A stretch of 64,000 bases of DNA from a virus. This document shows positions 57,618 through 64,000 of the stretch, piece after piece. The stretch covers positions 1 to 64,000 of the IMG/VR virus record IMGVR_UViG_3300036772_000211, one strand, 5' to 3'. The notes under the pieces were generated by a model that saw only the letters and a list, made by a program, of their open reading frames with translations, did no database searches and had not been told where the DNA came from. Both the position numbers and the translations under genes were made by a program. Numbering within the stretch: the first letter of the stretch is position 1; each line of letters opens with the position of its first letter.

Positions 57618-57667
57618 TAGACTTCTGTGCAAGCCTGCACTGACTAATCGGTCAGGCATGCTATAGA
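57618..57667 (+). promoter_or_regulatory. Scaffold-coat upstream element
   Basis: TAGACT (57618-57623) is preceded by TTGCTT (57596-57601, 16-bp spacing). Next are TGCACTGAC and GTCAGGCATGC (57651-57661), nearly inverted copies around TAATCG. TATAGA (57662-57667) lies 4 bp before the ATG and could be a second -10 box. The GTCAGGCATGC copy matches 18462-18472 exactly. Confidence 0.5.
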
Positions 57668-57671
57668 GGCA

Positions 57672-58682
57672 ATGACCACTCAGGACCAAACGACGTTCGA
57701 CGCGGCGGATCTGGCACCCATCAGCACGTCCAGTTCAGTCGAGCAGCTTGATGAAGCGATGGACGTGGCGCGCATGGCCGCTAACGCCCAGCGCGACCTC
57801 GAAGCTGCCGGCGAGAACCCACTGGACCCATCTGACGAGGAAGAGGAAAACCCCGAGTCTGGCGAGCAGGGCGAGGAGTCGACCACAGGCAGTCCCGCCG
57901 AAGAGGCGCAGGAGTCTGAGGACGCCACTACCGACGAAGAGGAAGCCGAGGAAGAGCCTGAAGAGGCACCTCCCGCGGCACCAACCCCTCAGCAGCAACC
58001 CCAGCCAACGTACAGTCGACGGGACGCTGCTCGGTTCAAGTCCGAGCTAGATACTGCTCGAACAGAACTCCAGACCCTCAGAGGCCAGGTCAACGCGCAT
58101 CGGTCATCCGATAGCTCGATCATCCAGCAGATCGCCCAGCAGGCAGGCTCCGAAACGGACTACCAGCAGCTGGTCGACAAGGTGGTCAGTGGCCAGGCGA
58201 CAGCGGATGAGCAGCAGCGCGCCAACATCATGAAGCAGTGGCGCACGATTGCTGGTCCGATCTTCCGCACAGCACAGGAACAGGTGTTCAACCAGTGGGC
58301 GGGTGCCTACCAGGCAGCCTCCCAGTATGACGGCGTCACGCCCGAAGCGGCGCAAGCCATCATGAACGCCAGTGACCCCGCTAGAGCGTTGGAGACGATC
58401 CACGCCGCGGGCGCTGTGGCTGGTGCCGAGAAGGCGCGCCAGGAGTTCAAGGACGAGCAGAAGAAGGTCCAGGCCGAAAATCAGCGTCTCAAGGCCGAGC
58501 TATCCAGCGTGAAGTCCAAACAGGTCGCGGGCAAGCCGCAGCCGGCAACGCCAGACGGGTCAAGCCCCGCGGCGATGCCCAAGCTGCCGCCGATGTTCCT
58601 TGAGGACGGAGCGCTGAATCCCGACTTCGAGAAGTTGGCGAGTTCAGGGAAGCTGCTAGGAGTTGAGAAGTTGACTGGCTAG
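57672..58682 (+). CDS. Capsid scaffolding protein, 336 aa
   Basis: Residues ~20-115 are very acidic and disordered; ~120-290 are helical and Gln/Ala-rich; the last ~70 are basic then Pro-rich, with a final helix. Acidic-helical build, size and place directly before the coat gene are those of scaffolding proteins. It would guide coat assembly and then leave. There is no protease domain. Confidence 0.7.
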   Translation: MTTQDQTTFDAADLAPISTSSSVEQLDEAMDVARMAANAQRDLEAAGENPLDPSDEEEENPESGEQGEESTTGSPAEEAQESEDATTDEEEAEEEPEEAPPAAPTPQQQPQPTYSRRDAARFKSELDTARTELQTLRGQVNAHRSSDSSIIQQIAQQAGSETDYQQLVDKVVSGQATADEQQRANIMKQWRTIAGPIFRTAQEQVFNQWAGAYQAASQYDGVTPEAAQAIMNASDPARALETIHAAGAVAGAEKARQEFKDEQKKVQAENQRLKAELSSVKSKQVAGKPQPATPDGSSPAAMPKLPPMFLEDGALNPDFEKLASSGKLLGVEKLTG

Positions 58683-58697
58683 TCGCCCGAAGCGACT
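58681..58697 (+). repeat. Short hairpin between scaffold and coat genes
   Basis: AGTCGC (58681-58686) and GCGACT (58692-58697) with a 5-base loop, overlapping the scaffold stop. May tune the ratio of scaffold to coat. Small, so it could be chance. Confidence 0.35.
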
Positions 58698-58711
58698 GAA
58701 GGAACTCTCGC

Positions 58712-59689
58712 TTGGCAGTAACAACATACTCGGCCCTCACGAATGAGCAGCGCTCGTTCTACGTGGCTCGCCTGATCAAACGTCTTTTGCCGTTCATTCC
58801 GCTCCAGAAAGACGGTGAAAAAACCACCGTCGGCAGGAACACTGGTACTGGTGTCCAGTGGCGTAAATGGGGCGCACTCGCCCTGGCGACCTCGGCTCTT
58901 ACTGAAGGTACGCCACCGACTGAAATGTCGCTGACGATCACCGCGGTGACTGCGACGCTCGCGCAGTACGGCGCGTTCGTCAAGATCTCGGACCTGCTGA
59001 TCGTGGCGGGTATCGATCCAGCAATGGAACAGGTCAACGACCTTGAGTCCGAGCAGGCTGGTCGCTCGGTTCACACGCTGATCGTCAACGCGCTCGCCTC
59101 GGGCACGACCGTTCAGTACGCCAGCACGGCGACCACGCGCGGCACGGTTGCCGCGGGCATGAACTTTTTCATGATTGAGGTCAGGAAAGCTGTCCGCACG
59201 CTGAAGAAGAACAACGTGATGCGCTTCCCTGATGGCTACTACCACGGCACACTGACGCCTTCGCAGTGGTACGACCTGCGCGCTGACTCTAGCGCCGCCA
59301 CGGGTATGACCTGGGCGCAGGCGAATACCTACGTCAACACCGAGAACTTCCAGAAGGGCATGCTGGGAGCGGTTGAAGGAGTGACGTTCTACGAGACGTC
59401 GACTGATAACCCCGTGTTCGTGGGAGCTGGTCAAGGCCCCATCGACGTGCACGCAGCGTTTATCTACGGCCCTGGCGGCTACGGGACGGTCGACCTGACA
59501 ACCCAGACGGTTGCCGACATCGACCCGACTACCAACCGTGGCATCGACGTCATGGTGGTCCCGGCGAATACGCCTTCAAAAATTGATCCTCTTCAGCAGT
59601 ACGGCATCAGTGGCTGGAAGGTCGCGTACGTCGTTCAGGTCTTGGATGCGTTGCGCATGCTGCGCGTCGAGACGGCGGTTTCGGGCTAG
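58712..59689 (+). CDS. Major capsid protein, N4-gp56 family, 325 aa
   Basis: TTG start with GAAGGA upstream. The pattern GVQWRKWGALALATSALTEGTPPTEMSLTI, then TATLAQYGAFVKISDLLIVAGIDPAM (residues ~45-110) follows the N4-gp56-type coat family (HK97 fold). MMEV-type helix and WKVAYVVQVLDALRMLRVETAV close it. It forms the shell. Size is a little under the usual ~400. Preceded by the scaffold. Confidence 0.8.
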   Translation: MAVTTYSALTNEQRSFYVARLIKRLLPFIPLQKDGEKTTVGRNTGTGVQWRKWGALALATSALTEGTPPTEMSLTITAVTATLAQYGAFVKISDLLIVAGIDPAMEQVNDLESEQAGRSVHTLIVNALASGTTVQYASTATTRGTVAAGMNFFMIEVRKAVRTLKKNNVMRFPDGYYHGTLTPSQWYDLRADSSAATGMTWAQANTYVNTENFQKGMLGAVEGVTFYETSTDNPVFVGAGQGPIDVHAAFIYGPGGYGTVDLTTQTVADIDPTTNRGIDVMVVPANTPSKIDPLQQYGISGWKVAYVVQVLDALRMLRVETAVSG

Positions 59690-59696
59690 GTAGCGA

Positions 59697-59999
59697 ATGA
59701 GGGATATAACGCTAGGAACTCCCGACCCGGACAGCGGTACAGCCGTGATGGCGAAAACCTTGACTCTGCCAGACGACTTCCCACTGGACGGGTCAAGGGC
59801 GATCATCGTCGGCGCTGCTGCGTTAGCCACGATAAATACGACATACGGGCCAACCGCGGTCCACTTGAACGGCGAGGACTCCGTCGTGTGGGTGGACATC
59901 CACGACTGGTCTGTGCTGCCGTCCAAGCCGGCGCTGACTCACGCCCAGCTTGCTGCGCTGGGGTTCGCCGCCGTGACGTACGGCGGGTTCTACACCTAG
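59697..59999 (+). CDS. Small virion protein after the coat gene, 100 aa
   Basis: ATG 59697, 7 bp after the coat stop. Beta-rich (TLTLPDDFPLDGSRAIIVG; VHLNGEDSVVWVDIHDW) then helical end with ALTHAQLAALGF. Perhaps a head decoration or head-completion protein. No family recognised. Confidence 0.5.
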   Translation: MRDITLGTPDPDSGTAVMAKTLTLPDDFPLDGSRAIIVGAAALATINTTYGPTAVHLNGEDSVVWVDIHDWSVLPSKPALTHAQLAALGFAAVTYGGFYT

Positions 60000-60012
60000 T
60001 AAGGAGGAATCT

Positions 60013-60774
60013 ATGCCGAACCCCAATCACGTCGTCAGCAATACCGACAAGCCCTTCGTGCGCCAGCCGCGCTACGAAGAGCAGGCTGTGGGTTCAGCTG
60101 GCGACGAGCAGCACAAGGCCGAAGAGCGCTCGATTCTCGAACCGCACGACAACCTTGGCCGTCAGGCAGACAAGCTTGACGGCGAGGCGGGACGTCGAGG
60201 CGAGGATGCTGGCCTGGTGACGCGTGCCGAACTCGATCAGATCCTGCTCCAGCATCAACAGCAGATGCAGGGGATCATGGCGCTCTTCGAGATGTTCCAG
60301 CAGAACGATCCGCGGCGCGGCACCCCACCGACAGAAGACTTCATGGAATCCGAGCGGAAGGTCTACGAGCACACCATCAAGGAACTGACCGAAGCTCCCC
60401 GAGAAGCCGTCTACATCGTGCCGCTGGGGTACGAGGCCCAGGCGATCGAGCAGAACGGCAACAAGCCGCTGTACCGCGTCATCTGCATCAACGGCGTGCA
60501 GTTTCCAGTCGAGGTCGGCAAGGTTTGCGAGGTGCCGTACCAGATTGCCGAGATCATCCGCCACGCCAAGGATGGCGGCCTGGGCACATGGCGGCAGCAA
60601 GAGCCAGGTCCACCAATCCTGCGTCACTCGACGCAATCGGCCCAGGATCTGGAGCAGATTCCACGCCCACCCAAGGTTCCTGGGGCCGACGAAATGGGAC
60701 GCTCCGGCCTCGTCGGCCTGGATGTCTTCCGCCCATTCACCACCGAGCGGGCAGCGCCGCTCGATTCGAGGTAA
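60013..60774 (+). CDS. Hypothetical virion-region protein, 253 aa
   Basis: ATG with strong AAGGAGG. Disordered polar first ~65 residues, a helical stretch (LDQILLQHQQQMQGIMALFEMFQ), then a small beta domain (VYIVPLGYEAQAI; YRVICINGVQFPVEVG). Like small structural proteins following coat genes. Unknown. Confidence 0.5.
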   Translation: MPNPNHVVSNTDKPFVRQPRYEEQAVGSAGDEQHKAEERSILEPHDNLGRQADKLDGEAGRRGEDAGLVTRAELDQILLQHQQQMQGIMALFEMFQQNDPRRGTPPTEDFMESERKVYEHTIKELTEAPREAVYIVPLGYEAQAIEQNGNKPLYRVICINGVQFPVEVGKVCEVPYQIAEIIRHAKDGGLGTWRQQEPGPPILRHSTQSAQDLEQIPRPPKVPGADEMGRSGLVGLDVFRPFTTERAAPLDSR

Positions 60775-60778
60775 GCAC

Positions 60779-61414
60779 ATGGCCACAGACCCCACTTTCA
60801 TCCCCAGCATGAGCGCTCCACCGGTCCCTCCTATGCCTGGGCCAACCCCGCCGCCGCCAGAACCGGCTCCGGCGCCGCCTGCGCCTGCTCCTGACCCAGA
60901 GCCAGTACCCAAAGCGGATGCCTACCTGCCGGACGGCACACCGATTGGCACTCAGAACCTGATCACGGCGATGGTCAAGGGCGCGGATGGCGTTGAGCGA
61001 GAGGTGACCGCCGCGGCGACTGATCCCAACGCGCCGAAGCCTGTACCGACAGGACTCGCGGCGGCTCCCAACGTCGGCGCCGAAATGGGTGCTGCCGCGG
61101 TTACGCGCGTGCTCATGCCCGAGTCTGAGAAGCCCGCTCTGTCACTGCCCGATCTCATTGGTCGCTGGTTTGACAGCATGATTCACAAGCGCTTCGGCGT
61201 AGACATTGGGCGCGGCCCACAGGATCTCGGCCTCGTTGGTCAGGGTCACGTGGTGGAGGGCCACCAGCTGCTCATGGACGCCGAGACTGGCGAGGTCGTG
61301 CGTGCGATGCCTGGCTCGAAGATCAACGAGGACAAGCTGTACGTGAACACGCGCAACCTGCCTGAGTGGCTCGTGAACAACCCCGACCTGGCAAAGGGAG
61401 AGCACTCCGCATGA
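60779..61414 (+). CDS. Hypothetical virion-region protein with Pro-rich start, 211 aa
   Basis: ATG 60779, 5 bp after the previous stop. Residues ~12-45 are Pro/Ala/Glu-rich. The rest is mixed, with IGRWFDSMIHKRFGVDIG near 138. Stop overlaps the next ATG. Unknown function. Confidence 0.5.
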   Translation: MATDPTFIPSMSAPPVPPMPGPTPPPPEPAPAPPAPAPDPEPVPKADAYLPDGTPIGTQNLITAMVKGADGVEREVTAAATDPNAPKPVPTGLAAAPNVGAEMGAAAVTRVLMPESEKPALSLPDLIGRWFDSMIHKRFGVDIGRGPQDLGLVGQGHVVEGHQLLMDAETGEVVRAMPGSKINEDKLYVNTRNLPEWLVNNPDLAKGEHSA

Positions 61415-61893
61415 TGCAGAGCGGTGGACAGGCAGCTGGCCAGCTGAGCGTCGGTGCGCCCGGTTCGCCGCCAGCTGCACCACTCCCGACAATCGACCAG
61501 CCAACCACGGGCGATCGCTTCCAGGCAGTCATCAACTGCCACGCCTGCAATCTCCATCAGATCGAGGTGGCGATCGAGGCCAACCAGCACACGACCGACC
61601 CGCATCCAGCCCAGCCTGGGCGCACAGTCGCGCGCCACCCAGTCATTCTTGCCTGCTTCGACTACGCAAGTCTGGATGACCAGGGGCGACCCGCGGAGGG
61701 CCAGCCAGCCGAACTCAACATGACGGTGATCCGCCAGATCTTCTCGACGCGCTATGCGCACGTTTCAGCTGATCCGCCACCCGCGGACGGCTCGCACATC
61801 AGCGTTGAAGGCATGCACGTCATCGCCGAGCTTGACCAGGCTGGCAACGCCACGGGTCGGGTGAGGTTCGGCAACCCAGACGAGGTCAAGTGA
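61411..61893 (+). CDS. Hypothetical virion-region protein, 160 aa
   Basis: ATG 61411 (ATGA overlap; 61414 possible). Disordered first ~45, then CHACNLHQIEVAIEANQ and ILACFDYASLDDQG, a beta/alpha domain. Possibly a head-tail or minor tail protein. The CHAC motif may bind metal. Confidence 0.45.
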   Translation: MMQSGGQAAGQLSVGAPGSPPAAPLPTIDQPTTGDRFQAVINCHACNLHQIEVAIEANQHTTDPHPAQPGRTVARHPVILACFDYASLDDQGRPAEGQPAELNMTVIRQIFSTRYAHVSADPPPADGSHISVEGMHVIAELDQAGNATGRVRFGNPDEVK

Positions 61894-62372
61894 TGCTGCA
61901 GTTACTTCTTATCTTCGCGGTGTGGCTGGGGCTGATGACGCTTGCGACCAGTGGCCGCGGTACGACCACTGATTCGAGCATCCTGCAGTTCGTACTCGGC
62001 AAAGCGGCTTACACCGCGCCAGCTGGGTGCTACGCGGCGTTGTTCTCAGCCACGCCGACCGCTGACAACGGGACGTTCACCGAACTCACCGGCTCGAACT
62101 ACGCGCGTGCCACGATCGACGCAGCCAATGCGGCCGCGGCCTGGTCAGCGACTACGACGGACAGCACCGGCGTGTGGAAGACCAACGCTAACGTGATCAA
62201 CTTCCCGACCGCATCCGCGGGCTGGCTGGCTGCCACGGGCTTCGGCATCTACGACGCGGTCACCGGTACCACGAACCTGCTGTACTGGGGCACGTTCGCG
62301 TCAGCATCCACCGTCGGTAGCGGCGCGACAGCAAGCTTTGCCGCTTCAGCGCTCAAAGTAACGGAGGCGTAA
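61890..62372 (+). CDS. Tail fibre/receptor-binding-like protein, 160 aa (or 145 from inner start)
   Basis: ATG 61890 overlaps the previous stop, but ATG 61935 gives a more family-like start. Residues from ~30 (QFVLGKAAYTAPAGCYAALFSATP, YARATIDAAN, INFPTASAGWLAATGFGIYDA) follow a tail-protein family I have seen after fibres. It has Trp and Gly at the expected turns. The 15 hydrophobic residues at the front may be an artefact of an early start. Confidence 0.6.
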   Translation: MMLQLLLIFAVWLGLMTLATSGRGTTTDSSILQFVLGKAAYTAPAGCYAALFSATPTADNGTFTELTGSNYARATIDAANAAAAWSATTTDSTGVWKTNANVINFPTASAGWLAATGFGIYDAVTGTTNLLYWGTFASASTVGSGATASFAASALKVTEA

Positions 62373-62382
62373 GCCTCGGGGC

Positions 62383-64000
62383 GTGTCAGTCAGCCCCGTC
62401 ACCAACGGGTCGGGCTACGTCGACCAGGCGTCCGGCGGTAGCCTGACCCTCAGCCGTCCGAGCGGCATCGCTGACGGCGACCTGATGGTCGCGATCGTTG
62501 AGCGCGACGACGGTGCCGTCAACGTCATCCTGAGCCCGCCGTCAGGCTGGACGGTCGCCGATACCTTTGACAGCGGCAACGGGACGGTCGGCTCCAATCT
62601 GGTCTACAAGATTGCCAGCAGCGAGCCGACTAGCTGGACCTTCAGCGTAAACAACGGTTCGATCTACGGCGTTGCACTGATGAGCTACAGGAATGTGGCG
62701 TCGTCACAGCCCGACGTCACCCTGCAGCGCGGCTCTGGCACAGCCAACACCGAGGAAGCGCCCGCGACGGCAAGTACGCCAAGCTCCGGTTGCTACGAGG
62801 TGGTGCTCTACACCGACTGGTCGAGCAATCCATCGTTTACCACTCCAACTGGCTTCACCCAGCGCGTGCTCGATCAGGGGAATGCCGCGCTCGGTATCTA
62901 CGACAACGGACCGCTGACGCCGACAGGGGCGCTGGCAGCGGTCGACATGTTCGAGAACAACGCTGCCAACTGGGTTGCCTATCACTTCATCGTCAGTCCG
63001 TCGACCACGGGCGTCGCTCTGAGCGGCAGTGTCACCATTCAGGCATCCCAGACCGCCGCGCCGAGCCTGGGCCTCTCGATCACGCTGACTGGCCTGCCGG
63101 TCACCACGGCTGCACCTTCGCTGGCCATTGCTGCAGCGGCACCCGCCCAGGCAGTCGCGACAGCAGCGCTCACCCTGAAGCTGGCCGGAACAGCGGCACC
63201 ACAACCAACGACAGCTGCCGCGCCAATTCTGTCCCTGGCCGGTGTGGTGACAGCTGGTCCTGTCGTCAGCGGCGTGCTCCCTGGAAACGGCGTAGCTCTG
63301 ACTGGCGCAGCTGTTACATCTGCCGCGGCCTCCGCTGCGCCTGTCCTGGGCCTGCAGGTTGGCATACGCATCGCCACGTCGCAGTCGGCGACGGTTCACC
63401 TGGCACTGGTCGCCAGTACCGCGCCGCGGCCAGTTCTCAGCGTTGGCATCACGCTTACACAGCCTCCCCTGGTCCTGACTGCCGGCGGCTCCGCGCTAGC
63501 TAGCCCAACGCTTCGCCTGGCGCCATCTGTAACTGCAGGCGCCAGGGTAACTGGGGTGGTGAGTATCGGGACGGGCGTTTTCGTCTCGCTCGCCGGCTCG
63601 ATCAGCGTTGGCGCTGTCGTCACCAGCTACTCGCTGCCACGCGGGATTTACGGCACGCACCCTCCAGCTGCTACCTACGGCACCCACTTTCCGGCGGGCG
63701 TCTACGGCCGCACGACAGGTGGCCCGGTCATTGGTCTGGCTGGCGTCACCGGTGGTGCTGCGAGTTCGACGCTCGCCACCGTCTCCGTCGTAAGCCTCGG
63801 CGGCGCCGTGGCGGCCGGCGCGCTCGCCGCGGGCGCTCCGGTGCTCGGCATGGCTGGCAATGTCGGAGCGCAGGCGCTCTTCACTGGCGCGCCGCGCCTG
63901 AGCCTGCCTGCCGCTGCGACAGCACAAGCCCTGGCTACAGGGGCGGCTGCAGTTCAGGCGTACCACCTGACTGGCTCGGCCGGTGGACAGGCTGCAGCGA
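62383..64000 (+). CDS. Long tail-like protein, 3' end beyond window, at least 539 aa
   Basis: GTG 62383, 10 bp after the previous stop; open to the window's right edge. The first ~210 residues form a jelly-roll-like domain (LTLSRPSGIADGDLMVAIVE, SGWTVADTFDS, WTFSVNNGSIYGVALMSYRN) known from phage tail proteins. From ~210 on, Ala/Thr/Pro-rich hydrophobic repeats run on, with GIYGTHPPAATYGTHFPAGV near 420. The right end may lead, in a circular map, to the left-edge spike. Confidence 0.65.
   Translation, partial: MSVSPVTNGSGYVDQASGGSLTLSRPSGIADGDLMVAIVERDDGAVNVILSPPSGWTVADTFDSGNGTVGSNLVYKIASSEPTSWTFSVNNGSIYGVALMSYRNVASSQPDVTLQRGSGTANTEEAPATASTPSSGCYEVVLYTDWSSNPSFTTPTGFTQRVLDQGNAALGIYDNGPLTPTGALAAVDMFENNAANWVAYHFIVSPSTTGVALSGSVTIQASQTAAPSLGLSITLTGLPVTTAAPSLAIAAAAPAQAVATAALTLKLAGTAAPQPTTAAAPILSLAGVVTAGPVVSGVLPGNGVALTGAAVTSAAASAAPVLGLQVGIRIATSQSATVHLALVASTAPRPVLSVGITLTQPPLVLTAGGSALASPTLRLAPSVTAGARVTGVVSIGTGVFVSLAGSISVGAVVTSYSLPRGIYGTHPPAATYGTHFPAGVYGRTTGGPVIGLAGVTGGAASSTLATVSVVSLGGAVAAGALAAGAPVLGMAGNVGAQALFTGAPRLSLPAAATAQALATGAAAVQAYHLTGSAGGQAAA

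Noticed and set aside
1-64000. tRNA, rRNA or riboswitch genes
   Set aside because: I looked for T-loop and acceptor-type patterns and conserved riboswitch cores by eye and saw none. A covariance search would be decisive.

Overview
The window is almost wholly the genome of a temperate tailed phage, or a prophage, of a GC-rich bacterium. The evidence is a tyrosine integrase, divergent CI/Cro-type regulators, small and large terminase, a 726-residue portal, a scaffold followed by an N4-gp56-type coat protein, long virion proteins, tail spikes and lysis genes. There are no ribosomal, tRNA or housekeeping genes. The portal length, scaffold-coat pair and very large peptidoglycan-degrading internal protein suggest a short-tailed (podovirus-like) virion; this is inference. 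Both edges cut through tail genes, so the window is an internal cut of a longer or circular map, and late genes probably run from the right edge back round to the left edge.

Layout. 1-8.4 kb (+): tail spike, tail proteins, a fibre, small membrane proteins, a two-domain glycosidase/lysozyme and a holin-like protein. 8.4-14.6 kb: a small repressor gene (-) divergent from a compact type IV secretion (conjugation)-like cassette: VirB6/TrbL-like membrane protein, membrane-anchored lytic transglycosylase (VirB1-like), VirB2-like pilin candidate, VirB3-like candidate, VirB4-like ATPase, and a VirD4/TraG-like ATPase fused to an HNH nuclease domain. No relaxase and no outer-membrane core components are visible, which would suit a single-membrane host. 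14.6-18.5 kb (-): a 1268-residue spike. 18.5-28.6 kb (-): about thirty small, tightly overlapping early genes, many with Cys-rich motifs, plus a DUF932-like protein, a DNA methyltransferase and an HNH protein.

28.7-31.4 kb is the lysogeny region: an RHH regulator, an HNH-RHH fusion, a terminator, a candidate attP, integrase and CI-like repressor. 31.4-40.5 kb (+) is the rightward early region: Cro-like protein, deoxyribosyltransferase-like protein, VRR-NUC nuclease, SSB-like protein with acidic tail, primase-helicase, an iteron array that looks like the replication origin, a PD-(D/E)XK nuclease, and many small genes. 40.5-64 kb (+) is the packaging and head/internal-protein region, ending in an open tail-like gene.

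Regulation. Five leftward early operons start from near-identical promoters (TTGACA, 17-18 bp, -10 box, then 6-7 bp to the ATG), so their mRNAs are predicted to be leaderless. GCATGC-type repeats lie between or beside the promoter boxes, and a related repeat lies in the CI promoter, which suggests one phage repressor controls the whole set. Late genes use ordinary Shine-Dalgarno sites. A GTCAGGCAnGC motif recurs before several late or middle genes. The most notable feature is the conjugation-like secretion cassette, with its own switch, embedded in a complete phage genome.
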